Below are positions 37,493-46,282 of a DNA stretch of 62,826 nt, piece by piece (position 1 is the first letter of the stretch; each line of letters starts with the position of its first letter). The translations under genes and the position numbers were made by a program. The notes under the pieces are model-generated. The model had not been told where the DNA came from and ran no database searches. It saw nothing but the letters and a program-made list of their open reading frames with translations. Origin of the DNA: Rhodopirellula europaea 6C (GTDB lineage Bacteria > Planctomycetota > Planctomycetia > Pirellulales > Pirellulaceae); assembly GCF_000338295.1 (NCBI RefSeq), contig NZ_ANMO01000271.1:1-62826 (forward strand), in the 5' to 3' direction.

Positions 37493-37660
37493 TGCACATG
37501 AGGGATAGGCGTCGTCGCGATCCAGTGGCCCAGCGAACGTATGGGCAACTTCTCCATGACCTCGTGAAGCATCTGTGATTGTCAGATCACCGAAAAGGTA
37601 CGACGTGCACATGTTTAGTTGAGTCAAGGATCGATCGATTGGTCGCCAAAGAGGGCTCAC

Positions 37661-37937
37661 CACTCCCGGCAAAGAGGTCGTGCAGTTTTTTGATGCCGCT
37701 TTTCGGCAGATTTACACACCGCGCACCTCTCCCGAAACGAAGTTTGGGGAGAGGTCGAGCGACGCCGTGCAGGCGTACGCGAGGGTGAGGGCCGAGCATG
37801 GGATATGGCGCGCACTACCTCCCCGGAACTTCTCGCTGAACGCTCGCATTCCGACCTCCCCAACTGCGTTCAGGAGGGTGATTTCAACCTTGCGAGCACG
37901 GCACTTCAAAACTGCACGACCTCCTTCGTCGGGAGAG
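37661..37937. mobile_element. MITE-like element with terminal inverted repeats
   Basis: GAGGTCGTGCAGTTTT at 37675-37690 is the exact inverse of AAAACTGCACGACCTC at 37908-37923. The match continues imperfectly outward (CTCCCGGCAAAGA against the inverse of CCTTCGTCGGGAG) and inward (TGCCG), giving arms of about 35 bases. A perfect-type hairpin (ACCTCTCCC-AAAC / GTTT-GGGGAGAGGT, 37725-37755) lies inside. No transposase is encoded. Another right end is seen at 35-75. Target-site duplications could not be made out with certainty. Confidence 0.65.
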
Positions 37938-38003
37938 GTGACACGCATGGGAGCCTTGTCTACGCGTTGCTACGTCACGGCCTGCGTGGATGGCGATCAA
38001 CCT

Positions 38004-38030
38004 GTTTCTCGGTGGTCCCCACCGAGAAAC
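38004..38030 (-). terminator. Hairpin downstream of sulfatase gene
   Basis: A perfect 12-bp stem GTTTCTCGGTGG / CCACCGAGAAAC with a 3-base loop starts 22 bases after the sulfatase stop. No T-run follows on the minus strand, so it may be an RNA-stabilising hairpin instead of a terminator. Confidence 0.5.
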
Positions 38031-38051
38031 TCATTATCGTCAACGCGGACA

Positions 38052-39563
38052 TCACCACTTCAGTTGGGCATCGTCTTCGGTGAGCTTTCCGGGGCCGCGA
38101 ATTTCTGAACCCGTGACCTTTTGAAGTTTGTCGCCGAGTTGTTGACGATAGGCATCCGCGGCGGCCTGCAGTTGCTTGACGACTTCGGGGTGGGCTTCGA
38201 TCACGTTGGTGGTTTCTGAAACGTCGGCGTCCAAGTCGTACAGCTCCAAACCAGACTTGGTCATCGCGTAACCGTCGGGCATGCCGTCTTTTCCTGCTGT
38301 GCGATCACCAAGCGTTCGATAGGCATGCGGGAAAACCAATTTGAAACGTTCGTTGCGAATCGTTTGGAGTTGTCCGCCGCCGTAGTAGCCGACGAAGGAT
38401 TCGTGAGGTGATTTCGCGCCCGGGACATTCAACATCAAGTCCAGGATGGAGTGGCCATCGATCTTTTGCTCGGGAGCCTCGCCGCCGGTCAACTCGACAA
38501 TCGTTGGCAGCACATCGATGGTGGAGCAGAACGTGTCGCAGGTGGTGCCAGCCGGAATGGTGTCGGGCCACCACATCACAGTTGGTTCGCGAACGCCGCC
38601 TTCCCACTGAGTGCCTTTGCCTTCGCGAAGGGGACCGGCACTGCCGGCGTGGTTGCCATAAGAAAGCCACGGTCCGTTGTCGCTGGTGAAGATCACGAGC
38701 GTGTTCTTTTGTTGGTCGATGGATTCAATCGCGGAAAGAATTTGGCCGACCGACCAATCGATTTCCATCATCACGTCGCCGAACAGCCCTGCCCCGCTCT
38801 TGCCACGAAAACGCTCGGAGACATACAGCGGGACGTGGACCATCGGATGAGGCAGATACAGCAAGAACGGCTTGTCGCTGGATCGATCTTCGATGAATTC
38901 GACGCTGCGGCGTGTAAGTTCCACCGTCATCTGTTCTTGATCCGCTGGTTGGACGTTGTCGTTGACAATTCGAGGGGGCTGGCCCGCGACAGCTTCGATG
39001 ATTGGCAGCGGTGGCCAGTTGCCTGGATCGTGGGGATCTTTCTGTTGACGACGGATGGTGTCGGGGTGCAACGGCCACATGTCGTTGCTGTAGGGAATGC
39101 CGTAGAACTGGTCAAATCCTTGGTTGGTTGGCAAGAATTTGGGGTGATGTCCCAGGTGCCATTTACCATGACAAGCGGTTCGGTAGCCCGCGGATCGGCA
39201 GACTTCGGCGAAGGTGGTTTCGGAGGGCGCGAGACCAATTTTGGCTTTCGGGCCGAGTGCTCCAGACAGTCCGAGGCGGCGGTGGTAGCAGCCGGTGAGA
39301 AGAGCCGAACGCGAGGCAGAACAGACAGCGGATGAAACGCTGAAATCGGTGAATTTGCGGCCTTCGCTGGCCATCCGTTCCAGGTTCGGCGTGGAGTAGC
39401 CTTGGGCACCAAAAGGGCCAATGTCGGCATAAGCCATGTCGTCCATGTAGATCACGACAATGTTGGGTCGTGATCCCGCGATATCTTCAGGGGCGGTGGC
39501 GGAGGCTGGAAGTGCGGTAAAAAAGGCAGGAAGGCATAAAGCCAGAAGGTGGGGGAGTCGCAT
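38052..39563 (-). CDS. Exported formylglycine sulfatase
   Basis: The 503-residue sulfatase starts with a signal peptide (residues about 1-22). The metal-binding NIVVIYMDDMAYADIG (Asp-Asp at 41-42) is followed by the activation motif CSASR beginning at Cys81. This is the C-x-A-x-R variant, in which the cysteine is converted to formylglycine by a maturase. HGKWHLG (Lys134, His136) and TSDNGPW complete the active site. Such enzymes remove sulfate from algal polysaccharides in the periplasm; the exact substrate cannot be assigned. An alternative TTG start 12 bases upstream would overlap the preceding C25 gene's stop. With ruvX and the C25 peptidase gene it forms a likely three-gene unit. Confidence 0.95.
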   Translation of the reverse strand: MRLPHLLALCLPAFFTALPASATAPEDIAGSRPNIVVIYMDDMAYADIGPFGAQGYSTPNLERMASEGRKFTDFSVSSAVCSASRSALLTGCYHRRLGLSGALGPKAKIGLAPSETTFAEVCRSAGYRTACHGKWHLGHHPKFLPTNQGFDQFYGIPYSNDMWPLHPDTIRRQQKDPHDPGNWPPLPIIEAVAGQPPRIVNDNVQPADQEQMTVELTRRSVEFIEDRSSDKPFLLYLPHPMVHVPLYVSERFRGKSGAGLFGDVMMEIDWSVGQILSAIESIDQQKNTLVIFTSDNGPWLSYGNHAGSAGPLREGKGTQWEGGVREPTVMWWPDTIPAGTTCDTFCSTIDVLPTIVELTGGEAPEQKIDGHSILDLMLNVPGAKSPHESFVGYYGGGQLQTIRNERFKLVFPHAYRTLGDRTAGKDGMPDGYAMTKSGLELYDLDADVSETTNVIEAHPEVVKQLQAAADAYRQQLGDKLQKVTGSEIRGPGKLTEDDAQLKW

Positions 39564-39571
39564 GGGGTGGG

Positions 39572-41209
39572 TCAATCAGGGAGGAAGGTTCTTTGGGCAG
39601 CGCTGGCCCACCCTGTTTTACCATGAACGAAACCTCGAATGATCAAGGGACCCGATTCTCCGAGCGGAAGCTGCAGCGTTTGCAGGATGCGTTTGCCGGC
39701 TGGCACTTCGATCTTGTGTTCCGTGATCGTGGTGCCGTGCGCGTCGTGTTCGTTGGTTGAATCAGCGGGTGTTTGCGTAATCGCGGTCAGCGGTCTTTCA
39801 ATCGCGATGATTAGGGTTCCCGCGATGGGGCTGGTGACGGCAATGCTGAGCGAACGAGCGGTCTCGCCGGCTAGGGCGTCTTCTTCCGATGGCTCGATGG
39901 ACAGATCCAGCGGTTGGGGTGGATGCAATCGCAACGTGGGGTCGCCGAGAAGTTGATAGAGCGCCGCATGTTCGAGTCTTTCCTGCTGGAGATCCGTTCC
40001 AGCTGGCGAGATCATCGAGGCGAGGGTGTCGACCATGACTCGCATGGTGGATTGTTTTGCCTGTTGCTGGGATTGCAGACTGCGAGCGGCATGCAACATC
40101 GCATCGCCGATGCGATCGCAACCCGTATTCTGAGGACCACCCGAATACACCGATTGCAGCAGCCCCAAACCCATGCACGCATTTCCATAGGGCATCGACA
40201 AACGCGACGACGCGATCACCGCGATCGGGCCTCCGTCGGCAAGCATCATTCGTTCGGCCAAGCAGTCTCCCGGTGCGTCGTAAGCACCGGCGAAGCAAGC
40301 CAACAGGACGGCGATCGTGGCGCCATTGGGAGCACGTTTCAGTTGCGTTGCGTTTTGGTTATTGAGCAAAGACTCGACCGACCATTGTTCGCGGGCTGCC
40401 GGCGTCCCATCCGCCGCGGTTGTTTGCAGCAGTTCGAGGCGATCGATTTGGCCGTGGCCCGCGTACACCCAAAAGCGTGCACCCGTGCGATAGCGATTCA
40501 GGACCGCATCGGTGAACGATTTGCCGGGAGGGCAAAACGGATGGTTGGGACTGGCATAGGCAATTTGTGGTTTCGCATCCGCTGGCAGAACCGTCGTGAT
40601 CACTCCGCGAGTGACGGATTCGATGGCGGTGTCGACCATCGCCCCAAAGCCACCGACTCCGCCGGTCAATTGAAACGAGCGTCGCCAGAGTCCAAAGTCG
40701 TCGGAGTTTTCGTACGCTTCAATTCGCTGGACCACACTGGCCAATTGCTCGGCAGACTGAATTGGCAAACGGCCGATGGCAGCGTCGCTGACCCGATCGC
40801 CGTCGCGATCACCATAAGGAAGATCGGTGGGCAGCGTGGACGTGGATCCGAATCGCGAGGTGATCGGAGCAGGAATCATCCAGGTGGGAATCTGATGCGA
40901 TTGATTGCGACGCGTGTCGAAATCGGGGGTGTCGCCAACAAGAACGATGTAGCGAGTCGCGGCTCCACCAGCGTTCCAGATTTCTTGGTGGGTGAGCGTC
41001 GCGGTGTTCGCTGGTCGAACGGTCGCGATTCGAAGTCCTTCCTGGGATCTCATGTCGATCCAGGGTTGCAGGGCTGCGTCCAGTTCTGGTGAGGCGACCA
41101 CGATGACATCCACGTCATCGGCCGAATTCGCAGTGGCGGGGAAGAAAACTGCCACCAGCACTAGCAGAGCCAGCAAGCATAAGCCAAAAGAAAGGGGGCG
41201 ACGATTCAT
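39572..41209 (-). CDS. Exported C25-type (gingipain-like) cysteine peptidase
   Basis: The protein has 545 residues. A signal peptide (about 1-29; MNRRPLSFGLCLLALLVLVA) is followed by a caspase/gingipain-like domain: VDVIVVASPEL and TRYIVLVGDTPDF strands, then a catalytic His in VYAGHGQ (His252) and a catalytic Cys in LLACFAGAYDAP (Cys305). A YQLLGDPTLRLHPP block, typical of the end of C25 domains, lies near 430. The last 110 residues form a beta-sandwich-like module. The start at the ATG of MNRRPLS is preferred because the signal begins there. It ends 8 bases before the sulfatase start. Peptidase activity is inferred from the His/Cys pair. Confidence 0.82.
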   Translation of the reverse strand: MNRRPLSFGLCLLALLVLVAVFFPATANSADDVDVIVVASPELDAALQPWIDMRSQEGLRIATVRPANTATLTHQEIWNAGGAATRYIVLVGDTPDFDTRRNQSHQIPTWMIPAPITSRFGSTSTLPTDLPYGDRDGDRVSDAAIGRLPIQSAEQLASVVQRIEAYENSDDFGLWRRSFQLTGGVGGFGAMVDTAIESVTRGVITTVLPADAKPQIAYASPNHPFCPPGKSFTDAVLNRYRTGARFWVYAGHGQIDRLELLQTTAADGTPAAREQWSVESLLNNQNATQLKRAPNGATIAVLLACFAGAYDAPGDCLAERMMLADGGPIAVIASSRLSMPYGNACMGLGLLQSVYSGGPQNTGCDRIGDAMLHAARSLQSQQQAKQSTMRVMVDTLASMISPAGTDLQQERLEHAALYQLLGDPTLRLHPPQPLDLSIEPSEEDALAGETARSLSIAVTSPIAGTLIIAIERPLTAITQTPADSTNEHDAHGTTITEHKIEVPAGKRILQTLQLPLGESGPLIIRGFVHGKTGWASAAQRTFLPD

Positions 41210-41253
41210 TGCGATCCATCTCTTCGAAAGGTTTTGAGTTCGTCCAGTGACAA

Positions 41254-41295
41254 CGTCGACTGGGGCAAAACACAGCGTCGACTCGGGCAAAACAC
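41254..41295. repeat. Two 20-bp direct repeats with 22-bp period
   Basis: CGTCGACTGGGGCAAAACAC (41254-41273) and CGTCGACTCGGGCAAAACAC (41276-41295) differ at one base and are two bases apart. They lie 45-86 bases upstream of the C25 peptidase start, right after ruvX. A 22-bp period (about two helical turns) is what a paired regulator site would show, but this is inference. Confidence 0.6.
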
Positions 41296-41311
41296 GGAAC
41301 GTTCTGCTCCA

Positions 41312-41833
41312 TCATGCATCATCGAGCGACTCATCGGAAGTTGAATCTTCCAGGCGGTGGCCCGCCAATTCGCCGCGGTAGCGGCAGGCTTCCAGAAACG
41401 ATTCCAGCAAGACTTGTGCAGCAACGGCATCGACGCGTTGTTTGGTCTTTTTTCGTGTTGTTTTTCCCTGCCGAATTTTGGCATTGGCCGCGACAGTTGT
41501 GAAACGCTCATCGAACAGCCGCGTCGGCAGTCCGGTGTTTTCTTTCAACCAGGCCGCGAATTTTCGGCTTTCTTTGCTTTTGTCGCTTTCGCCACCGTCG
41601 CAGTGAATTGGAAGGCCAACGACCCAAGCAGCAATCCGTTCCGACTTCGCGAGGTCAATGAAGTACTGAGCGTCTTTCTCCGGCGTGCTGACCGGATGGG
41701 TTTCCAGGGGACTGGCCAGAATCCAGTCGGGATCGCAAATCGCGACGCCGATGCGAACGGTTCCGTAGTCGACCGATGCCAATCGTCCGGTCGCAGGGAA
41801 TCCGTCGTCGGCAGTGGTGGTGGGAGTGGACAT
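41312..41833 (-). CDS. ruvX: RuvX/YqgF family nuclease
   Basis: This 173-residue protein of the RNase H-like YqgF family acts in pre-16S rRNA 5'-end processing and was also named putative Holliday junction resolvase. The motif VDYGTVRIGVAICD (Asp22), the VVGLPIHCDG strand, DERFTT (108-113) and a C-terminal Asp135 in RVDAVAAQVLLE give the expected acidic active site. It is slightly longer than the usual 140-150 residues because of an N-terminal extension and an acidic tail. It is followed by the C25 peptidase gene after 102 bases and separated from upstream GH43 by a terminator. Confidence 0.93.
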   Translation of the reverse strand: MSTPTTTADDGFPATGRLASVDYGTVRIGVAICDPDWILASPLETHPVSTPEKDAQYFIDLAKSERIAAWVVGLPIHCDGGESDKSKESRKFAAWLKENTGLPTRLFDERFTTVAANAKIRQGKTTRKKTKQRVDAVAAQVLLESFLEACRYRGELAGHRLEDSTSDESLDDA

Positions 41834-41861
41834 TCAGATGATGGGCGAAATGGAGTCGAAT

Positions 41862-41906
41862 CAAAAAAGAATCACTCGCCGGTCGGTGATCCGTCCGGCG
41901 AGTGAT
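41862..41906 (-). terminator. Intrinsic terminator after GH43 gene
   Basis: On the minus strand a perfect 12-bp stem ATCACTCGCCGG / CCGGCGAGTGAT with a 12-base loop is followed by TCTTTTTT. It lies about 115 bases after the GH43 stop and 29 bases before the ruvX start, so it isolates the two genes. Confidence 0.9.
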
Positions 41907-42020
41907 CCAGTTGATTCTATCTTGAAGGGCCAAAGTAGAGCACTCCAAGTCATGTCCTACTTTAGTGAACAAGACAAGGAATCTTTTCGCACCGCCTTAA
42001 GCGGTCCGCTTTACTCTTTT

Positions 42021-43112
42021 TCACTGAGTGTTTGGCCGGCTGGGACTTTGAATCGGAGTCGTGCGGTCTAGCGGCGATCCAAGGAGTGGCGTTCCATCAT
42101 CGGCAACTTTCATCGGTTGCAAGTGGAGTGCTCGGTTCCATCCAGGTTCGGGACCGACTTTCGCGTGAAAGATATGCCACCACTGTTTGCCGTCGAGTGA
42201 TTGGACAAAGCATGAATGGCCGACACCGTAGACTGCTTCGGTACTTTCGAAGGCTGGTTCCGGCATCTTTTGCCACGCGCCCTCAGCCAATGGATCGTCC
42301 TTGACGAGTTCGAGTCGACCAAGTTTGTAAGTTGGTAGCCACGAAGCGCCGCAGGAATAGAGCAGCGACGTCTTTCCCTTCGCCTGGAAAATCTCGGGGC
42401 CTTCATTCAGCCCGCGTTGAGATGTGTCCGGCTCGACGCGTTCCCAAAGGTGGTCGTCGTTGTCGCAAATGAGAACCCGAGGTCCCGAAAGTTTGGTTGG
42501 TGAACTCATCGGTGCGATGTACAGGAATTGGTTGTCGCTGCCCGGTTTGTCCCAGCCTGACCAGATCCCGAAAAGTTTGTCGTTGTGTTGGAGGATGGTC
42601 ATGTCGATCGCCCAAACGTTGGGCGATTGGCCGTCCTTGCCATCGCCGGTGGCCATCGGTCCGTGCAAGGTGAATTCACCCAGCGGATCGGACGTTTTGG
42701 ATTCTAAGACGTACGTGAGATGGTTCGCGTTGTCGCCATCCGATGCGGCAAAGTAGACGTAGTACCGATCTCCGATCGCATGCAGTTCGGGTGCCCAGAC
42801 TTCTTTTGAATAAGGTCCTTCGTCAGGGGCTTTCCAAACGAGGTGTCGCTTGCCGAGTCTGGTGAGATCGTCGCTTTCGAAAATGAGGATGCCGCGATCG
42901 TTGTCCGATTTGCACCACAGATAGCGAGGTTTGTGCGGATCTCGAATGACCCAAGGGTCGGCCCCCTTCGCGATTGGATTGTGGAAAATTTGGCCTTCGC
43001 CATCGATCGGAGAATCCTGGGCGTCGGCTTTCGCCGCGGGTAGAAGGCCAAGAATACACGTCAAAATCAAGGCCGCTGCCAGTCGCACACGCCATCCGCC
43101 ATCAGCACTCAT
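42021..43112 (-). CDS. Exported GH43-family glycoside hydrolase
   Basis: The 363-residue protein starts with a signal peptide (about 1-32). The five-bladed propeller of GH43 is indicated by HNPIAKGADPWVIRD (base Asp52), EVWAPELH, NVWAIDMTIL (Asp170) and GLNEGPEIF (acid Glu240), the three acidic residues expected for inverting hydrolysis of arabinan, xylan or related chains. A late GVGHSCFV strand and a WWHIFHAK block agree with family ends. ATG is preceded by CGGAAA. The family is firm; the substrate is not. It is followed by an intrinsic terminator; upstream lies the PilM-like gene on the same strand. Confidence 0.88.
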   Translation of the reverse strand: MSADGGWRVRLAAALILTCILGLLPAAKADAQDSPIDGEGQIFHNPIAKGADPWVIRDPHKPRYLWCKSDNDRGILIFESDDLTRLGKRHLVWKAPDEGPYSKEVWAPELHAIGDRYYVYFAASDGDNANHLTYVLESKTSDPLGEFTLHGPMATGDGKDGQSPNVWAIDMTILQHNDKLFGIWSGWDKPGSDNQFLYIAPMSSPTKLSGPRVLICDNDDHLWERVEPDTSQRGLNEGPEIFQAKGKTSLLYSCGASWLPTYKLGRLELVKDDPLAEGAWQKMPEPAFESTEAVYGVGHSCFVQSLDGKQWWHIFHAKVGPEPGWNRALHLQPMKVADDGTPLLGSPLDRTTPIQSPSRPNTQ

Positions 43113-43255
43113 CGATATTTCCGCTTGAACAAGAACTAGACAATGTCTCCATCGGAGCGTCTGTGACGCAAAGATTGGTTGTCATCCTAGTCCGGTACGC
43201 TGGGCGGAGACAACAGAGCGCTAAATTTGGCGGAATCGCGGAAGACAAGAATCAG

Positions 43256-45451
43256 CTATTTCATCAACACGCGGCGCAGGAAACCGTGCTGTTGATGAGC
43301 GGAGCCGAGGCACCAAGTTTCTTGGATGTCAAAGTGACGGAACGTTTTGTCGGCTTCTTCGAAGAGTTTTCGAAGTCGAGCTCGAGTGATTTCCTGTTTT
43401 TCGAGAATGTCGTCGTCGACCTCGTGAGGCTCCTGGATCGATGCCAGATTTCGTTTGGATTGCTCAGCATCCTCCGCGGTGGTTTTGGTTCTTCGAGCGA
43501 CCACGGCGGTAATGTCTTCGCCACCACTCTCGTGAGACCAAAACCAAATCGATACCGGGGAGATCAACAGCATCGTTGTCTTGGATGCACCCGCGTCAAT
43601 CAGTGCGAGCGTCGGTTGTTTACTGGAGGAGGTCGCACTGAATGATTCGTCTTCGCTGGAATCGTCCGATCTTTCCTCGCCGGTCTTCGATTTCTTCTTT
43701 GCCGATTTGTCGGCTGGCGGTGCGAGTAGCTCGGAGAACTCGTGAGCCGCGAAGTTGGCCAGCGCGATCGGAGACGGAACCAAGCCATCCAGTTTCAATC
43801 CACCGATGCCAAGTAGATCGACACGTCGGCTGACGGTGAGCTTTGTTGCGGCGGCCATCACGACGGGACGCCCGACCGTGTTGCCTTTTTGCAAAGGTGC
43901 AATCCAAGTGATCAAAGCCAGATCATCGGATGAAATCGGAATTCGGGTTTTGACTTCGGTTTCAATCAGGCGTTCCGCGTCTTTGTCTTTGACTGGCGGC
44001 AACTCGCAGCACCGAGCGATGCCCTCGCATGCGGGCAAATTCGCGTAGACCTTTGAGTCGGAGACATCGACTTCTTCCATCAGTCGCGTGATGGCTTCGG
44101 GGATCAATTCGCTCGCCGATTTTGATCCACCGCGGCAAGTTGGATTCTTCAGCTCTACTCGATGGGCGGCTTCCACGATCGGCTGGTCAGAGCCTTTTTC
44201 GACTCGCATCTTGATCGCATGGATTCCGGATGCACCAACGTCGATGCCCCAAACCGCTTTGCTTTTACCCAAGCCGAGTTTTGACATCACGCCTTTTTTC
44301 GGCAGCAGATTGCCACTGATGCGGCTGAGTCCGAGTGCGTGCAATGCCAATCCGATGGCTTCCGCGAAAGGTGCGAACGATGGCGGGCGTTCAGCCAATT
44401 CGTCGAGGTTCAACGATTGGGGGTTGGCGAGAACGCCAACTCGTCCACCAATCCAGCTTTCTGGCTTGGTTCGCCACGGGGACAGGCCATCTCTCGCGGT
44501 CGCGCGTTTTGACTTCACCGCTTTGGCGAGTTGTTTGACGCAATCGGCAGCCTTTCCGTCGGAAGGGAACTCCTTCGCATAACGCATGGCCAGTCGGCCG
44601 AGAGCGTTGGTCGCATAAGGTTCCACGTCGAATTGTTTCGAAAGCCAACAAGCTAATTCGCTGCGACGGGAGAGGGCCGCGAACTGATTGTTGTGGCATA
44701 TCGTCGGAAGCGAATTCAGGGCGTTGCGAGCCATCTGATATTCCTGTCGAGCGCACAGTTTCTCAGCTCGACGCAGTAGCTTGTCACCAACTTGTCGAGA
44801 AAGCTGTTGATACTTTTGGTTGTTGGGTTGCAGTTCCAACAGTTGTTGCAGAAGTCCCGCGACTTGGGAGTAGCTCTTTTCAGCCAATCCTTGCTGCAGG
44901 TCGCTATGCAGTGTTTTCAGTTGATCCAGGTGAACCTGACTGCTTTGAAGGATGCAGCGGGACTCTTCGTCAAGCAAGTTTTCAGGGACTTGAGCCAGTA
45001 GTTTGACCGCGGTCGAAAGATCGTTTTGTGAGTGAGCATCTTTTGCTGCAGCGATGCGCTGGCTGGCTTGGGTGTGAACCTTTTCCTGCAGGCTCTCGAC
45101 TTTGCCTTTCGCCGCAACGGCTTGTTCTCGAACGGCCTGAAAACGATAGTCATCGCTCTTCGCCAAAAGATTGAGCAAACCCAAGGCACGGTCGTAGTTG
45201 TGGCTTTTCGCAGCGGTCACGGCATCGGAGAGCTTGGTCCTTTGTTCCTCAATTCGTTTCTCCAACCACGCGTTCAGGTCTTGCCCGCAACCGACACAAA
45301 ACTTTTGAGTCAGGCTTACCAAGCCGCCACACTGAACGCATTTTTCGTGCAGGAAATGCCCGCACCCGCCACAGAATTGAGCTTCGGGAGCGTTCGAGTG
45401 TTTGCACGCGCCGCACGCTAGCGTTGCGGAGGTGGAAGAAGAAACGGACAT
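43256..45451 (-). CDS. Zinc-ribbon/PilM-like ATPase, apparently permuted
   Basis: The protein has 731 residues. Residues 13-55 hold a double zinc ribbon with four Cys pairs (CGAC, CGGC, CVQC, CVGC). Residues 60-330 are helical with TPR-like repeats. Residues about 335-385 contain RVGVLANPQSLNLDE and FAEAIGLALHALGL with NLLPKK, a block that normally ends PilM proteins. At 399 the actin-like ATPase begins (AVWGIDVGASGIHAIKM), with LALIDAGASKTTMLLI as the second phosphate loop near 620, but it stops at 731 where PilM would need 50-90 more residues. The C-terminal block therefore seems to precede the N-terminal one. PilM anchors type IV pilus inner-membrane complexes. The role here is unknown; a secretin-like gene lies just upstream. 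Confidence 0.8.
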   Translation of the reverse strand: MSVSSSTSATLACGACKHSNAPEAQFCGGCGHFLHEKCVQCGGLVSLTQKFCVGCGQDLNAWLEKRIEEQRTKLSDAVTAAKSHNYDRALGLLNLLAKSDDYRFQAVREQAVAAKGKVESLQEKVHTQASQRIAAAKDAHSQNDLSTAVKLLAQVPENLLDEESRCILQSSQVHLDQLKTLHSDLQQGLAEKSYSQVAGLLQQLLELQPNNQKYQQLSRQVGDKLLRRAEKLCARQEYQMARNALNSLPTICHNNQFAALSRRSELACWLSKQFDVEPYATNALGRLAMRYAKEFPSDGKAADCVKQLAKAVKSKRATARDGLSPWRTKPESWIGGRVGVLANPQSLNLDELAERPPSFAPFAEAIGLALHALGLSRISGNLLPKKGVMSKLGLGKSKAVWGIDVGASGIHAIKMRVEKGSDQPIVEAAHRVELKNPTCRGGSKSASELIPEAITRLMEEVDVSDSKVYANLPACEGIARCCELPPVKDKDAERLIETEVKTRIPISSDDLALITWIAPLQKGNTVGRPVVMAAATKLTVSRRVDLLGIGGLKLDGLVPSPIALANFAAHEFSELLAPPADKSAKKKSKTGEERSDDSSEDESFSATSSSKQPTLALIDAGASKTTMLLISPVSIWFWSHESGGEDITAVVARRTKTTAEDAEQSKRNLASIQEPHEVDDDILEKQEITRARLRKLFEEADKTFRHFDIQETWCLGSAHQQHGFLRRVLMK

Positions 45452-45688
45452 CGTTTTGAACCCAAGCCAGGCATCATTGAAACCAATCGCTTGAGCTTAG
45501 TGATGCCTCGCTACTCGGGAAGGCTTCGAAACGAGGGTTCACCAACCTCACACCGAATGTTTATCGTTTCTTCACTTTGGGGATGGCGGGCGACCGCAGT
45601 CGTGCGACGAATGAGTCTTGGAGTTGGTGAGTAGCGACGCCAAGAGACGACGGCGTTTCCATCGGGAACAGAGAGCCCATGAACCGTG

Positions 45689-46282
45689 TCACTCTGTATT
45701 CGAAGGTGATGCTTCAGGACTTGAATAGGCTTCCAGCCCATTTTGAGCGGTTTCGTCAGACTGTTCTTGGGCTGGACCATGCGAGCGAACGACCAGCACT
45801 TGTGTGGTGACATTCTCACGGCCGTGTCGATCCAAGCCTGTCAGCACGAAACTCTTGCCTGGAGACAGCTTGAACTCCGAGGCAATCTTCTTGACCGCGG
45901 TTCGTCGGGCAATGTCCTGCCCCGGTGCGAGAGTTTCCAGCGAGGACGCGTATTGGAAAGTGTAGCTTTCCTGGTCACCAGGCCGGACCAGCAGGTTGAG
46001 TTTGAACGTGGTGTCGCCCATCGTGGTCGATTGATGCACGCGACTTCCCGGCGTGACACTTATTTCATGGTGCACCATCAAACGCGCAGATTTGCAGTCA
46101 CCAAGCTCGGCGAGAACTTTGTTGGAGTTCTTGATCGAACTTGAGCTCGCCAGTTTCTTCGTCAGTTCGGGTTCCTGTGTCGAATCGAGTTCAAACCACT
46201 GAATCGTCACCCGATTCTGTTCGGCTGAAAAACAAGGGGCCACGAGCCCGAACAACAAGAGCGGAAGAGCGAAGAGCCGCAT
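45689..46282 (-). CDS. Small exported secretin-like protein
   Basis: The protein has 197 residues with a signal peptide of about 19 residues (MRLFALPLLLFGLVAPCFSA). Its strand order resembles the secretin core: SARLMVHHEISVTPGS, TTFKLNLLVRPGDQESY and LSPGKSFVLTGLDRHG, followed by TTQVLVVRSHG. The last is like the 'dGqT-lvlGGL' loop and closing strand of secretins. The exported protein at 411-1016 has the same plan. There is no N-domain and no obvious multimer signal, so pore formation is doubtful. It precedes the PilM-like gene on the same strand by 237 bases, a suggestive pairing. The 45452-45688 spacer holds nothing else. Confidence 0.6.
   Translation of the reverse strand: MRLFALPLLLFGLVAPCFSAEQNRVTIQWFELDSTQEPELTKKLASSSSIKNSNKVLAELGDCKSARLMVHHEISVTPGSRVHQSTTMGDTTFKLNLLVRPGDQESYTFQYASSLETLAPGQDIARRTAVKKIASEFKLSPGKSFVLTGLDRHGRENVTTQVLVVRSHGPAQEQSDETAQNGLEAYSSPEASPSNTE

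Noticed and set aside
37712-37948. Short minus-strand frame inside the MITE-like element
   Set aside because: It lies almost wholly within the inverted-repeat element; it is likely a by-product of the repeat and not a gene.
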